A DNA stretch of 64,000 bases from Helicobacter pylori. GTDB taxonomy: Bacteria > Campylobacterota > Campylobacteria > Campylobacterales > Helicobacteraceae. The position numbers and the translations under genes were made by a program. Shown one piece after another: positions 1 to 9,649 of this stretch. Position 1 is the stretch's first letter, and every line of letters starts with the position of its first letter. Location: positions 310,001-374,000 of the forward strand of contig NZ_CP011487.1 in NCBI RefSeq assembly GCF_001653475.1, given 5' to 3'. The notes under the pieces are model-generated. The model saw only the letters and a list, made by a program, of their open reading frames with translations. It had not been told where the DNA came from and did no database searches.

Positions 1-161
1 ACATTCTTTCTTATAGTTTTCTTTGTTTGATTTTTTTAATAGGGTTAGTGCTGATTGTTTTAGGGGTTTCTTTTAGCAGTGTTTTAGGAGGGTTTTGTTT
101 AGGGGCGTTAGGGGCTTGTTTTTCCATAGGGATTTATTTGAGCGTGTTTCAAAAGATCTAA
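1..161 (+). CDS. 3' end of a small membrane protein gene
   Basis: An open frame enters from the left edge (codons begin at base 3) and ends with TAA at 159-161. The visible 52 residues contain two hydrophobic stretches, one rich in Leu/Val/Ile and one rich in Gly/Ala/Cys, so this is the C-terminal part of an integral membrane protein. It lies 43 bases before fliF on the same strand. It probably corresponds to the uncharacterised gene upstream of fliF in H. pylori (HP0350, from memory). The start lies outside the window and no function can be given. Confidence 0.6.
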   Translation, partial: ILSYSFLCLIFLIGLVLIVLGVSFSSVLGGFCLGALGACFSIGIYLSVFQKI

Positions 162-204
162 GCGAACGGCTTAAAAGAATGAAAATTTTATCAAGGTTTT
201 AATA

Positions 205-1908
205 TTGGATTTAAAGGTATTATTGCAACGGATTGTTGATTTTTTCATCAAACTCAATAAAAAGCAAAAAATCGCCCTGATTGCAGCGGGGGTTTTGATC
301 ACGGCTTTGCTTGTGTTTTTATTGCTCTATCCCTTTAAAGAAAAAGACTACGCGCAAGGGGGTTATGGGGTTTTATTTGAAGGATTAGACTCTAGCGATA
401 ACGCTTTAATCTTACAGCATCTCCAGCAAAACCAAATCCCTTATAAAGTCTCAAAAGATGACACCATTCTTATCCCTAAAGACAAAGTGTATGAAGAAAG
501 GATCACTCTGGCTTCTCAAGGGATCCCTAAAACGAGTAAAGTGGGCTTTGAAATCTTTGACACTAAAGACTTTGGGGCGACTGATTTTGATCAAAATATC
601 AAACTCATTCGCGCCATTGAGGGGGAATTGTCGCGCACGATTGAAAGTTTAAACCCCATTCTTAAAGCCAATGTGCATATTGCAATCCCTAAAGACAGCG
701 TGTTTGTGGCTAAAGAAGTGCCTCCTAGCGCTTCAGTGATGCTCAAACTCAAGCCTGACATGAAGCTTTCACCCACTCAAATTTTAGGGATTAAAAATTT
801 AATCGCTGCAGCTGTGCCTAAACTCACGATAGAAAATGTGAAAATCGTGAATGAAAACGGCGAATCAATAGGCGAAGGCGATATACTGGAAAACTCCAAA
901 GAATTAGCCCTAGAGCAATTGCATTACAAACAAAATTTTGAAAACATTTTAGAAAATAAGATTGTCAATATCTTAGCCCCTATTGTGGGGGGTAAAAACA
1001 AGGTGGTCGCAAGGGTCAATGCGGAGTTTGATTTCAGCCAGAAGAAAAGCACTAAAGAGACTTTTGATCCCAATAATGTCGTAAGGAGCGAGCAAAATTT
1101 AGAAGAAAAAAAAGAAGGCGCTTCTAAAAAACAAGTCGGCGGTGTGCCTGGGGTTGTGAGCAATATCGGGCCTGTGCAAGGATTGAAAGACAATAAAGAG
1201 CCAGAAAAATACGAAAAGTCTCAAAACACGACCAATTATGAAGTGGGTAAAACCATTAGCGAGATTAAGGGCGAGTTTGGCACTTTAGTGCGTTTGAATG
1301 CGGCGGTTGTGGTGGATGGCAAGTATAAGATTGCGCTTAAAGATGGGGCAAATACTTTAGAATACGAGCCCTTGAGCGATGAATCGCTTCAAAAAATCAA
1401 CGCTCTGGTGAAACAAGCCATTGGCTATAATCAAAATAGAGGCGATGATGTGGCGGTGAGTAATTTTGAGTTTAACCCTATAATACCCATGCTTGATAAC
1501 GCTACTTTGAGCGAAAAAATCATGCACAAGACTCAAAAAATCTTAGGTTCATTCACGCCTTTAATCAAGTATGTTTTGGTGTTTATAGTGCTATTCATTT
1601 TCTATAAAAAAGTGATTGTGCCTTTCAGTGAACGCATGCTAGAAGTGGTACCTGATGAAGATAAGGAAGTGAAATCCATGTTTGAAGAAATGGATGAAGA
1701 AGAAGATGAATTGAACAAACTAGGCGATTTGAGAAAAAAAGTAGAAGATCAATTAGGGCTTAATGCAACCTTTAGCGAAGAAGAAGTAAGATACGAAATT
1801 ATCTTAGAAAAGATTAGAGGGACCCTTAAAGAGCGTCCTGATGAAATCGCAATGCTCTTTAAACTCCTAATCAAAGATGAAATTTCTTCAGACAGCGCGA
1901 AAGGCTAA
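205..1908 (+). CDS. fliF: Flagellar MS-ring protein FliF
   Basis: FliF forms the membrane-embedded MS ring that is the base of the flagellar motor and houses the export gate. The 567-residue product has the family's usual length. A membrane helix lies near residues 22-44, the YscJ/FliF ring-building domain follows, and a second helix sits near residues 450-470. The acidic C-terminal tail (EDKEVKSMFEEMDEEED) is the expected FliG-binding region. Translation probably starts at TTG 205, with AAGG at 193-196 as ribosome-binding site. It is first of the closely packed fliF-fliG-fliH-dxs-lepA group. Confidence 0.97.
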   Translation: MDLKVLLQRIVDFFIKLNKKQKIALIAAGVLITALLVFLLLYPFKEKDYAQGGYGVLFEGLDSSDNALILQHLQQNQIPYKVSKDDTILIPKDKVYEERITLASQGIPKTSKVGFEIFDTKDFGATDFDQNIKLIRAIEGELSRTIESLNPILKANVHIAIPKDSVFVAKEVPPSASVMLKLKPDMKLSPTQILGIKNLIAAAVPKLTIENVKIVNENGESIGEGDILENSKELALEQLHYKQNFENILENKIVNILAPIVGGKNKVVARVNAEFDFSQKKSTKETFDPNNVVRSEQNLEEKKEGASKKQVGGVPGVVSNIGPVQGLKDNKEPEKYEKSQNTTNYEVGKTISEIKGEFGTLVRLNAAVVVDGKYKIALKDGANTLEYEPLSDESLQKINALVKQAIGYNQNRGDDVAVSNFEFNPIIPMLDNATLSEKIMHKTQKILGSFTPLIKYVLVFIVLFIFYKKVIVPFSERMLEVVPDEDKEVKSMFEEMDEEEDELNKLGDLRKKVEDQLGLNATFSEEEVRYEIILEKIRGTLKERPDEIAMLFKLLIKDEISSDSAKG

Positions 1909-1925
1909 AAGACAAAAGGTTAAAA

Positions 1926-2957
1926 ATGGCAACCAAGCTTACCCCCAAACAAAAGGCCCAATTAGACGAACTTTCCATGAGTGAAAAAATCGCTATTTTA
2001 CTCATTCAAGTGGGCGAAGACACTACAGGCGAGATTTTAAGGCATTTAGACATTGACTCCATTACAGAGATTTCTAAGCAAATCGTGCAATTAAACGGCA
2101 CAGACAAGCAAATCGGCGCGGCAGTTTTAGAGGAATTTTTTGCGATTTTTCAGTCTAACCAATACATCAATACCGGCGGTTTAGAATACGCCAGAGAGCT
2201 TTTAACCAGGACTTTGGGGAGCGAAGAAGCCAGAAAAGTGATGGATAAACTCACTAAAAGCTTGCAAACGCAAAAAAACTTCGCTTATTTAGGCAAAATC
2301 AAGCCCCAACAACTCGCTGATTTCATCATTAACGAACACCCTCAAACCATTGCCTTGATTTTAGCCCACATGGAAGCCCCTAATGCGGCTGAGACTTTGA
2401 GCTATTTCCCTGATGAAATGAAAGCGGAGATTTCTATTAGAATGGCGAATTTAGGCGAAATATCGCCCCAAGTGGTTAAAAGGGTTTCCACGGTGTTAGA
2501 AAACAAACTAGAATCGCTCACTAGCTATAAAATTGAAGTGGGTGGTTTAAGAGCGGTGGCTGAAATCTTTAACCGCTTGGGTCAAAAGAGTGCTAAAACC
2601 ACGCTCGCTCGCATTGAAAGCGTGGATAACAAGCTCGCCGGTGCGATTAAAGAAATGATGTTCACTTTTGAAGACATCGCCAAACTAGACAATTTCGCTA
2701 TCAGAGAGATTTTGAAAGTAGCAGATAAAAAAGATTTGTCTTTGGCGCTAAAAACTTCTACCCAAGATTTAACCGATAAATTCTTAAACAACATGAGCAG
2801 TAGGGCTGCAGAGCAGTTTGTAGAAGAAATGCAATATTTAGGGGCAGTCAAAATCAAAGATGTGGATGTGGCTCAAAGGAAAATCATTGAAATCGTGCAG
2901 AGCTTGCAAGAAAAAGGCGTGATCCAAACCGGTGAAGAGGAAGATGTCATTGAATAG
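1926..2957 (+). CDS. fliG: Flagellar motor switch protein FliG
   Basis: FliG is the rotor protein that transmits stator torque and switches rotation direction together with FliM and FliN. The 343-residue product shows the conserved EHPQT motif of the middle domain (near residue 137) and a charged torque helix near residues 257-270 (IREILKVADKKDLSLALK). The start is ATG 1926, 17 bases after the fliF stop. Its last codons overlap the start of fliH. Length and motifs are typical for Epsilonproteobacteria and nothing is out of the ordinary. Confidence 0.97.
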   Translation: MATKLTPKQKAQLDELSMSEKIAILLIQVGEDTTGEILRHLDIDSITEISKQIVQLNGTDKQIGAAVLEEFFAIFQSNQYINTGGLEYARELLTRTLGSEEARKVMDKLTKSLQTQKNFAYLGKIKPQQLADFIINEHPQTIALILAHMEAPNAAETLSYFPDEMKAEISIRMANLGEISPQVVKRVSTVLENKLESLTSYKIEVGGLRAVAEIFNRLGQKSAKTTLARIESVDNKLAGAIKEMMFTFEDIAKLDNFAIREILKVADKKDLSLALKTSTQDLTDKFLNNMSSRAAEQFVEEMQYLGAVKIKDVDVAQRKIIEIVQSLQEKGVIQTGEEEDVIE

Positions 2958-3720
2958 CCGTAAAAATTTGATCCAAAAAGACCATTTGAGTAAGCATGAC
3001 ATTCAAAAATACGAATTTAAGAGCATGGCAAACTTACCCCCTAAAACTAATCCTAATAGCGCGTCTTCAGAAACGCCTAACCCCCAAGAGCCTTTGGAAA
3101 AAAAAGCGATAGAAAACGATTTGATTGATTGCTTATTAAAAAAAACCGATGAGCTTTCAAGCCATTTAGTGAAATTGCAAATGCAATTTGAAAAAGCCCA
3201 AGAAGAGAGCAAGGCTTTGATTGAAAACGCTAAAAACGATGGCTATAAAATCGGCTTTAAAGAGGGCGAAGAAAAAATGCGTAACGAACTCACTCATAGC
3301 GTGAATGAAGAAAAAAACCAGCTTTTGCATGCGATCACGGCTTTAGATGAAAAAATGAAAAGATCAGAAGATCATTTAATGGCTTTAGAAAAGGAACTGA
3401 GCGCGATTGCGATAGATATAGCTAAAGAAGTGATCCTTAAAGAAGTGGAAGACAACAGCCAAAAAGTGGCCCTAGCTTTAGCTGAAGAGCTTTTAAAAAA
3501 TGTTTTAGACGCAACGGATATTCATTTAAAAGTCAATCCTTTGGATTACCCTTATTTAAACGAGCATTTGCAAAACGCTTCTAAAATCAAATTAGAGAGC
3601 AATGAGGCTATTTCTAAAGGAGGCGTTATGATCACTAGCTCTAATGGGAGCCTTGATGGGAATTTAATGGAACGCTTTAAAACGCTCAAAGAAAGCGTGT
3701 TGGAAAATTTTAAGGTGTGA
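2944..3720 (+). CDS. fliH: Flagellar export apparatus protein FliH
   Basis: FliH binds and restrains the export ATPase FliI and links it to the C ring. The 258-residue product has a low-complexity N-terminus, a long charged helical middle part (about residues 60-150) with GxxxG-like spacing in GYKIGFKEGEEK, and a C-terminal domain resembling the peripheral stalk E subunit of V/F-type ATPases. ATG 2944 lies inside the end of fliG (14-base overlap), which suggests translational coupling; an in-frame upstream start at 2932 is possible but less natural. Confidence 0.9.
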   Translation: MSLNSRKNLIQKDHLSKHDIQKYEFKSMANLPPKTNPNSASSETPNPQEPLEKKAIENDLIDCLLKKTDELSSHLVKLQMQFEKAQEESKALIENAKNDGYKIGFKEGEEKMRNELTHSVNEEKNQLLHAITALDEKMKRSEDHLMALEKELSAIAIDIAKEVILKEVEDNSQKVALALAEELLKNVLDATDIHLKVNPLDYPYLNEHLQNASKIKLESNEAISKGGVMITSSNGSLDGNLMERFKTLKESVLENFKV

Positions 3721-5573
3721 TTTTGCAAAATAAAACTTTTGATTTAAACCCTAATGATATTGCAGGCTTGGAGTTGGTGTGTCAAACGCTGCGGAGTCGT
3801 ATTTTAGAAGTGGTGAGCGCTAATGGGGGGCATTTAAGCTCTTCTTTAGGGGCTGTGGAGCTGATTGTAGGCATGCATGCCTTATTTGATTGTCAAAAAA
3901 ACCCTTTCATTTTTGACACTTCGCACCAAGCTTACGCTCACAAGCTCTTAACCGGGCGCTTTGAAAGCTTTAGCACTCTAAGGCAATTCAAAGGTTTGAG
4001 CGGTTTTACTAAACCCAGCGAGAGCGCATACGATTATTTCATTGCCGGCCATAGCTCCACTTCTGTGTCTATAGGCGTGGGGGTGGCTAAAGCTTTTTGT
4101 TTGAAACAAGCGCTAGGCATGCCTATAGCTTTATTGGGCGATGGGAGCATTAGTGCAGGGATTTTTTATGAAGCCTTAAACGAATTGGGCGATAGGAAAT
4201 ACCCCATGATCATGATTTTGAACGACAATGAAATGAGTATCAGCACGCCTATTGGAGCCTTATCCAAAGCCCTTAGCCAGCTGATGAAAGGCCCATTTTA
4301 TCAGTCTTTCCGCTCTAAAGTTAAAAAAATCTTAAACACTTTGCCTGAAAGCGTGAATTACTTAGCGAGCCGTTTTGAAGAATCTTTTAAACTCATCACC
4401 CCGGGCGTGTTTTTTGAAGAATTAGGCATTAACTATATAGGGCCTATTAACGGGCATGATTTGAGCGCGATTATTGAAACCTTAAAATTAGCCAAAGAGC
4501 TTAAAGAGCCGGTGCTAGTTCATGCGCAAACCTTAAAGGGCAAAGGCTATAAAATCGCTGAAGGGCGGTATGAAAAATGGCATGGGGTGGGGCCTTTTGA
4601 TTTGGATACCGGTTTGTCTAAAAAATCCAAAAGCGCGATTTTATCGCCCACTGAAGCGTATTCTAACACCCTTTTAGAATTAGCCAAGAAAGATGAAAAA
4701 ATCGTAGGCGTAACCGCTGCGATGCCGAGCGGCACAGGATTAGACAAACTCATTAACGCTTACCCTTTGCGCTTTTTTGATGTCGCTATCGCTGAACAAC
4801 ATGCTTTAACTTCTAGCAGCGCTATGGCTAAAGAGGGGTTTAAGCCTTTTGTGAGTATTTATTCTACTTTTTTGCAGAGGGCTTATGATTCCATTGTGCA
4901 TGACGCTTGCATTTCTAGCTTGCCGATTAAATTAGCCATTGATAGGGCTGGGATTGTGGGTGAAGATGGCGAAACGCACCAAGGGCTTTTAGATGTGTCG
5001 TATTTGCGCTCTATCCCCAACATGGTCATTTTTGCCCCACGAGACAATGAGACTTTAAAAAACGCCGTGCATTTTGCCAATGAACACGATTCAAGCCCTT
5101 GCGCGTTCCGCTACCCTAGGGGGTCGTTTGCGTTAAAAGAGGGGGTTTTTGAGCCTAGCGGTTTTGTTTTAGGGCAAAGCGAATTGTTGAAAAAAGAGGG
5201 CGAAATTTTACTCATTGGCTATGGTAATGGCGTGGGGAGGGCGTATTTAGTCCAACTGGCTTTAAAAGAAAAAAACATAGAGTGCGCGCTTTTGGATTTG
5301 AGATTCCTTAAACCCTTAGATCAAAATTTAAGCGTGATCATTGCCCCTTATCAAAAGCTCTATGTTTTTAGCGATAATTACAAGCTTGGGGGGGTGGCTA
5401 GCGCGATTTTAGAGTTTTTGAGCGAACAAAATATTTTAAAGCCTGTTAAAAGCTTTGAAATCATTGATGAATTTATCATGCATGGGAATACCGCTTTAGT
5501 GGAAAAATCCTTAGGATTAGACACAGAGAGTTTGACTGACGCTATTTTAAAAGATTTAGGACAAGAGAGATGA
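3717..5573 (+). CDS. dxs: 1-deoxy-D-xylulose-5-phosphate synthase
   Basis: Dxs condenses pyruvate and glyceraldehyde 3-phosphate to DXP, the first step of the MEP isoprenoid pathway and a precursor for thiamine and pyridoxal. The 618-residue protein has the thiamine diphosphate motif GDGSISAG (about residue 141) followed by NDN, the transketolase-type pyrimidine domain (about 310-470) and a C-terminal domain. GTG 3717 overlaps the fliH stop; TTG 3723 has better spacing to the AAGG at 3711 and may be the true start. Its place behind flagellar genes is usual for H. pylori. Confidence 0.96.
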   Translation: MILQNKTFDLNPNDIAGLELVCQTLRSRILEVVSANGGHLSSSLGAVELIVGMHALFDCQKNPFIFDTSHQAYAHKLLTGRFESFSTLRQFKGLSGFTKPSESAYDYFIAGHSSTSVSIGVGVAKAFCLKQALGMPIALLGDGSISAGIFYEALNELGDRKYPMIMILNDNEMSISTPIGALSKALSQLMKGPFYQSFRSKVKKILNTLPESVNYLASRFEESFKLITPGVFFEELGINYIGPINGHDLSAIIETLKLAKELKEPVLVHAQTLKGKGYKIAEGRYEKWHGVGPFDLDTGLSKKSKSAILSPTEAYSNTLLELAKKDEKIVGVTAAMPSGTGLDKLINAYPLRFFDVAIAEQHALTSSSAMAKEGFKPFVSIYSTFLQRAYDSIVHDACISSLPIKLAIDRAGIVGEDGETHQGLLDVSYLRSIPNMVIFAPRDNETLKNAVHFANEHDSSPCAFRYPRGSFALKEGVFEPSGFVLGQSELLKKEGEILLIGYGNGVGRAYLVQLALKEKNIECALLDLRFLKPLDQNLSVIIAPYQKLYVFSDNYKLGGVASAILEFLSEQNILKPVKSFEIIDEFIMHGNTALVEKSLGLDTESLTDAILKDLGQER

Positions 5574-5587
5574 AATCAAAAGCGCCA

Positions 5588-7378
5588 ATGAAAAATATCC
5601 GCAATTTTTCCATTATCGCCCACATTGACCATGGTAAAAGCACTTTAGCGGATTGTTTGATCGCTGAATGCAACGCTATCAGTAACAGAGAAATGACCAG
5701 CCAAGTGATGGACACTATGGATATTGAAAAAGAAAGGGGCATTACGATTAAGGCTCAAAGCGTGCGCTTAAATTACACGCTTAAGGGGGAGGATTATGTT
5801 TTAAACCTCATTGACACCCCAGGGCATGTGGATTTTAGCTATGAAGTGTCTCGCTCTTTGTGTTCGTGCGAAGGGGCGCTATTGGTGGTGGATGCCACTC
5901 AAGGCGTGGAAGCGCAAACCATCGCCAACACTTATATCGCTTTAGATAACAATTTAGAAATTTTACCGGTGATTAATAAAATTGATTTGCCCAATGCGAA
6001 TGTTTTAGAAGTCAAACAGGATATAGAGGATACGATAGGGATTGATTGCTCTAGCGCTAATGAAGTGAGCGCTAAAGCTAAACTGGGCATTAAAGATTTG
6101 TTAGAAAAAATCATTACAACCATTCCTGCCCCTAGCGGTGATCCTAACGCTCCCTTAAAAGCGCTCATTTATGATTCATGGTTTGACAATTATTTAGGGG
6201 CGTTAGCGTTGGTGCGCATCATGGATGGGAGCGTTAATACAGAGCAAGAAATTTTAGTGATGGGAACGGGTAAAAAACATGGCGTTTTAGGGCTATACTA
6301 CCCTAACCCTTTGAAAAAAATCCCTACTAAAAGTTTAGAATGCGGCGAGATTGGCATTGTGAGTTTAGGGCTAAAAAGCGTTACTGATATTGCGGTGGGT
6401 GACACGCTCACAGACGCTAAAAACCCTACCCCTAAACCTATTGAAGGCTTTATGCCGGCTAAACCCTTTGTTTTTGCGGGGCTTTACCCTATAGAAACGG
6501 ACAGGTTTGAAGATTTAAGAGAAGCGTTATTGAAACTCCAGCTTAACGATTGCGCTTTAAATTTTGAGCCTGAAAGCTCTGTGGCGCTTGGCTTTGGCTT
6601 TAGGGTGGGTTTTTTAGGGCTATTGCACATGGAAGTGATTAAAGAAAGGCTGGAGAGGGAGTTTGGCCTTAACCTCATCGCTACCGCTCCCACGGTGGTG
6701 TATGAAGTGCATTTAACGGATAACAGCATCAAATATGTCCAAAACCCTAGCGAATTGCCCCCTGAAAACCATATCGCTTGTATCAAAGAGCCTTTTGTGA
6801 GGGCGACGATCATCACGCCGAGTGAATTTTTGGGTAATTTAATGCAATTATTGAATAATAAAAGAGGCATTCAAGAAAAAATGGAATATTTGAACCAGTC
6901 TCGTGTCATGCTCACTTATTCCTTGCCGAGCAATGAAATTGTGATGGATTTTTATGACAAGCTCAAATCTTGCACTAAAGGGTATGCGAGCTTTGATTAT
7001 GAGCCTATAGAAAACAGAGAGGCTCATTTAGTGAAGTTGGATGTTAGGGTGGCAGGCGATGTGGTGGATGCACTTTCTATCATTATAGATAAAAACAAGG
7101 CGTATGAAAAGGGGCGAGCCTTAGTGGAAACGATGAAAGAGCTTATCCCAAGACAGCTTTTTGAAGTCGCTATCCAAGCGAGCGTGGGGAATAAAATCAT
7201 CGCCAGAGAGACGATTAAATCTGTCGGTAAGAATGTAACGGCTAAGTGCTATGGGGGCGATATTACACGAAAAAGAAAACTCTTAGAAAAGCAAAAAGAA
7301 GGCAAGAAACGCATGAAAGCTATCGGCAAGGTGGAGCTTCCCCAAGAAGCGTTTTTAGCGATATTAAAGATTGATTAG
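5588..7378 (+). CDS. lepA: Elongation factor 4 (LepA)
   Basis: LepA is a ribosome-binding translational GTPase implicated in back-translocation or in subunit biogenesis. G-domain motifs are clear: AHIDHGKS (G1), DTPGHVD (G3) and NKIDLP (G4). The C-terminal LepA-specific domain ends with the basic [16 protein letters not shown] stretch. I prefer ATG 5588 because the N-terminus [18 protein letters not shown] then matches other LepA proteins exactly, giving 596 residues; an in-frame ATG at 5570 overlaps the dxs stop (ATGA) and would add six residues. Confidence 0.96.
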   Translation: MKNIRNFSIIAHIDHGKSTLADCLIAECNAISNREMTSQVMDTMDIEKERGITIKAQSVRLNYTLKGEDYVLNLIDTPGHVDFSYEVSRSLCSCEGALLVVDATQGVEAQTIANTYIALDNNLEILPVINKIDLPNANVLEVKQDIEDTIGIDCSSANEVSAKAKLGIKDLLEKIITTIPAPSGDPNAPLKALIYDSWFDNYLGALALVRIMDGSVNTEQEILVMGTGKKHGVLGLYYPNPLKKIPTKSLECGEIGIVSLGLKSVTDIAVGDTLTDAKNPTPKPIEGFMPAKPFVFAGLYPIETDRFEDLREALLKLQLNDCALNFEPESSVALGFGFRVGFLGLLHMEVIKERLEREFGLNLIATAPTVVYEVHLTDNSIKYVQNPSELPPENHIACIKEPFVRATIITPSEFLGNLMQLLNNKRGIQEKMEYLNQSRVMLTYSLPSNEIVMDFYDKLKSCTKGYASFDYEPIENREAHLVKLDVRVAGDVVDALSIIIDKNKAYEKGRALVETMKELIPRQLFEVAIQASVGNKIIARETIKSVGKNVTAKCYGGDITRKRKLLEKQKEGKKRMKAIGKVELPQEAFLAILKID

Positions 7379-7392
7379 GGCGTTTAGCTTCT

Positions 7393-8151
7393 ATGGCAAA
7401 ACATAAGAACTATGAAATTTTAAATCTCATAATCTATGCTTTGGCAAAATTTGATAATGACTTTATTAAAGAATTTGGTTTTTCTACTAAAAATGCTTTT
7501 TTTGAATATTGCGTCCAAATTGGCTTGGCTGACACGACTGGCGTTATCAAAAATCGCATGGATTTATTTGATTATTTTTTTCCTAACAAACGCAAAGGTT
7601 GGTGGCAAAAAGGCGATGCCTATATCCATAGAAAATTATGGATTGATAGTTTGTTTGAAAATGAAAGCGTTAAGGGTTTTAGCCATATTGTGAAATTGTT
7701 TTTGCAAGAACAATACGGCGTCAAAGATTTAGGCATTACCCCTAACGCTTACCTTAAAACCCGCTATAAAAGCATGCAAGAAACAGGTTTAGAAGCCGAA
7801 TTGTATTTCTTAAACCACTATAAAAACATCGAAATATTTTCTTGTGGGCATTTAAAAGACATGCGTCTTTTTGGCGATGGGTATGACTTCTATATTCAAA
7901 CCAACAAGCAAGCGTTTTTAGTGGAAGTTAAGGGGATTAGAGAAAAGCAAGGGACATTGAGATTGACCCAAAAAGAATACGAGCAAGCACAAACTTATAG
8001 TCATGATTGTGTGCTTGTGGTGGTATTGGGTTTGAGTGAAAAACCCCATCTTTTATCCATTGCTAACCCCTTAAAGCATTTAGAGTTTAAGGCATGCGAG
8101 AGAAAGCAAAAAAGCATTTTAGAATACCACTTAATAGGGCAAATAAAATAG
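7393..8151 (+). CDS. Orphan DUF3883 (PD-(D/E)XK-like) protein
   Basis: A 252-residue protein starting at ATG 7393, 14 bases after lepA, with no strong ribosome-binding site. The C-terminal third contains GDGYDFYIQ...AFLVEVKGIREKQGTLRLTQKEYEQA, the D...ExK core followed by the (x)LTxxE(y)xxA signature of DUF3883 domains, which have a restriction-endonuclease-like fold. The N-terminal 130 residues are aromatic-rich and I do not recognise them. No methyltransferase or helicase gene is adjacent, so it is either a solitary nuclease-like gene or the survivor of a lost system. Function is not established. It sits at the left edge of a remnant patch. Confidence 0.7.
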   Translation: MAKHKNYEILNLIIYALAKFDNDFIKEFGFSTKNAFFEYCVQIGLADTTGVIKNRMDLFDYFFPNKRKGWWQKGDAYIHRKLWIDSLFENESVKGFSHIVKLFLQEQYGVKDLGITPNAYLKTRYKSMQETGLEAELYFLNHYKNIEIFSCGHLKDMRLFGDGYDFYIQTNKQAFLVEVKGIREKQGTLRLTQKEYEQAQTYSHDCVLVVVLGLSEKPHLLSIANPLKHLEFKACERKQKSILEYHLIGQIK

Positions 8152-8390
8152 CTTTGAATTTTACAGGGGGCTATAGGAGTGGGGTTCAAATTGATAGGAA
8201 TGCCCCTAAACGCACTTACAAATACACCAAAAAAGATTGCGATTTGATTTTAGGGATAGACACTCGCACAAGCGAATGTTATATTATCCCTATTGAAGAC
8301 ATACAAGAATGGGGCAACGCAAAGAGCTTGTCGCAGCTCCAACACTATAAAGAGAATTGGCAGATTTTGATTGACTTGGCGTTGGAGTAA
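8141..8390 (+). pseudogene. C-terminal fragment of a PD-(D/E)XK nuclease-like gene
   Basis: From about base 8144 the frame reads KIALNF...YRSGVQIDRN...YKYTKKDCDLILGID, then ECYIIPIEDIQEWG, and stops at 8388-8390. This resembles the C-terminal half of the group I intron-associated PD-(D/E)XK nuclease family (PDDEXK_5 type), in which such an 'xxYxxxDCDLILGID...YIIP' segment follows the catalytic strands. The catalytic half is missing: upstream, the frame only overlaps the tail of the DUF3883 gene out of frame. I therefore read it as a 5'-truncated remnant. The family assignment is by eye and moderately certain. Confidence 0.5.
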
Positions 8391-8672
8391 AAATATAAAA
8401 TTACATTTATAGATAAGAAAAAAGATCTCTTTAGATATGGTGTTGGTTATGCTAAAAGGGTGCAATCAAATCAGAAAAGAATGACTAAAAGAGAAGTTCT
8501 ACAATGGCTCTAATTTAATTGAATATCAAAAACATTAAGGGGATTAGAGACCATTGCGGCTCTCTCTAATCATTACAGAAACGGCACCAACTATAGCGTC
8601 TCAAACCTTAATGGGAATAATCCTACCACAAACGAGTTTAAAACACAAGAACCACAACAAACTAAACAATAA
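8391..8672 (+). other. Remnant coding stretches after the nuclease fragment
   Basis: The same reading frame continues beyond the stop at 8388. It reads 40 codons (IDKKKDLFRYGVGYAKR...REVLQWL) to TAA 8511-8513, then FN and TGA at 8520-8522, and a further 49 codons (LRGLETIAALSNHYRNG...) to TAA 8670-8672. Neither open part has a plausible start or ribosome-binding site. The composition is coding-like, so these look like pieces of one or more decayed genes. I cannot name the parents. Confidence 0.35.
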
Positions 8673-8689
8673 AAGAGAAAAAATAAACA

Positions 8690-8799
8690 TGCAAACACGC
8701 ACGCATGAAAATTTTTCACAAGTCAAAGAGACAAAAGAAATTTTTGAAGGCTCACAAGTTGAAAATAACCCTAAATCATTCGTTTTTAAGCTTTTGTAG
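8690..8799 (+). other. Possible truncated N-terminus of a lost gene
   Basis: ATG 8690 opens 36 codons (MQTRTHENFSQVKETKEIFEG...) that run into the 3' end of the convergent flagellar rod gene and stop at 8799. The first 29 codons have a polar, coding-like composition, but the last ones are simply the antisense of the rod gene's terminus. This suggests the front end of a gene cut off by a rearrangement. There is no good ribosome-binding site and I do not recognise the peptide. Confidence 0.2.
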
Positions 8800-9595
8800 C
8801 GAGTTTGTTGATCGCTTCAGCGTTCATGTCATCTTGATGGGTTTTTAGCACTTTAGAATACATGTCCAAAAAGCGGTTGATTCCAATCAAAGCACTCATT
8901 TCACGCACCGCATTGACATTGCTTTTCTCTAGCATGTATTGTCTTAACGCGCCAGAATCAGAGGCTTGATGAACGCCTTCGCCCTGATAAGCATAGAGGT
9001 TTTGCCCTATTTTTTTAAGATTTTTAGGTTCGCTAAAACTCACTAAAGCTAATGCGCCTGCTTGAATGGGGGCTTCATTATCCCTAAAAGTGATTCCACC
9101 ATTTTGATTAATTTCAATTTCAGCGTTAGGCATGAGCATGATCCCCCCTTTTTCGTTCAAGCCCGAACGAGAAAGCACCCTAAAGCCATTAATAGTCACT
9201 AAAAAGCCGTCTTTATCAACGCTAAAATGCCCGTCTCTGGTATAAGCGACTCCCTCATTAGTTTGTATCGCAAAATAGAGGTTAGGGCTTGTTAGGGCAA
9301 AATCTAGGGGGTTATGCGTTTCTTCAAACGCGCCAAGACTCCTATCCGTATAGATTTCTGATAAAACAGGCACACGATTGAGGTTACGGTTTAAATACTT
9401 CGCGCTCGCTTTAGTTTGATCTTCTAAAGGCAGTTGCTCTCGGTATTGTTGGTAAAGCCTTAAAAAATCGCCTGTAATCGCATCGTCTCTTTTAAAGCCA
9501 TTGGTGTTTAAATTAGCCAAATTATTAGAGGTTAAATCCAAGCGGTTAAATTGTGTCGCCATAGCTCCAGTAGCCGCATAATACCCATTTTGCAT
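8786..9595 (-). CDS. flgG: Flagellar rod/hook-basal body protein (FlgF/FlgG family)
   Basis: The 269-residue product starts with the N-terminal rod motif (MQNGYYAATGAMATQ...LDLTSNNLANLNTNGFKR) and ends with the matching C-terminal helix (LEKSNVNAVREMSALIGINRFLDMYSKVLKTH). The middle contains the TRDGHFSVDKDGFLV segment seen in FlgF/FlgG. It would form part of the periplasmic rod. The H. pylori homologue is traditionally annotated FlgG (HP1092), but the genome has a second FlgG elsewhere, so this copy may serve as FlgF. It is monocistronic, with a sigma-80 -10 box just upstream. Confidence 0.88.
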   Translation of the reverse strand: MQNGYYAATGAMATQFNRLDLTSNNLANLNTNGFKRDDAITGDFLRLYQQYREQLPLEDQTKASAKYLNRNLNRVPVLSEIYTDRSLGAFEETHNPLDFALTSPNLYFAIQTNEGVAYTRDGHFSVDKDGFLVTINGFRVLSRSGLNEKGGIMLMPNAEIEINQNGGITFRDNEAPIQAGALALVSFSEPKNLKKIGQNLYAYQGEGVHQASDSGALRQYMLEKSNVNAVREMSALIGINRFLDMYSKVLKTHQDDMNAEAINKLATKA

Positions 9596-9618
9596 GCAAG
9601 AATCCTTTTAAAAGAAAA

Positions 9619-9624
9619 ATTATA
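9619..9624 (-). promoter_or_regulatory. -10 box of the rod protein gene
   Basis: On the minus strand the sequence reads GCTATAATTTTTC, an exact TATAAT, 24 bases before the ATG. An AAGGA ribosome-binding site lies between. No sigma-54 (GG-N10-GC) or sigma-28 pattern is visible, so housekeeping sigma-80 transcription is inferred. Confidence 0.6.
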
Positions 9625-9649
9625 GCAAAAATCAAATAAAAACCATGAT

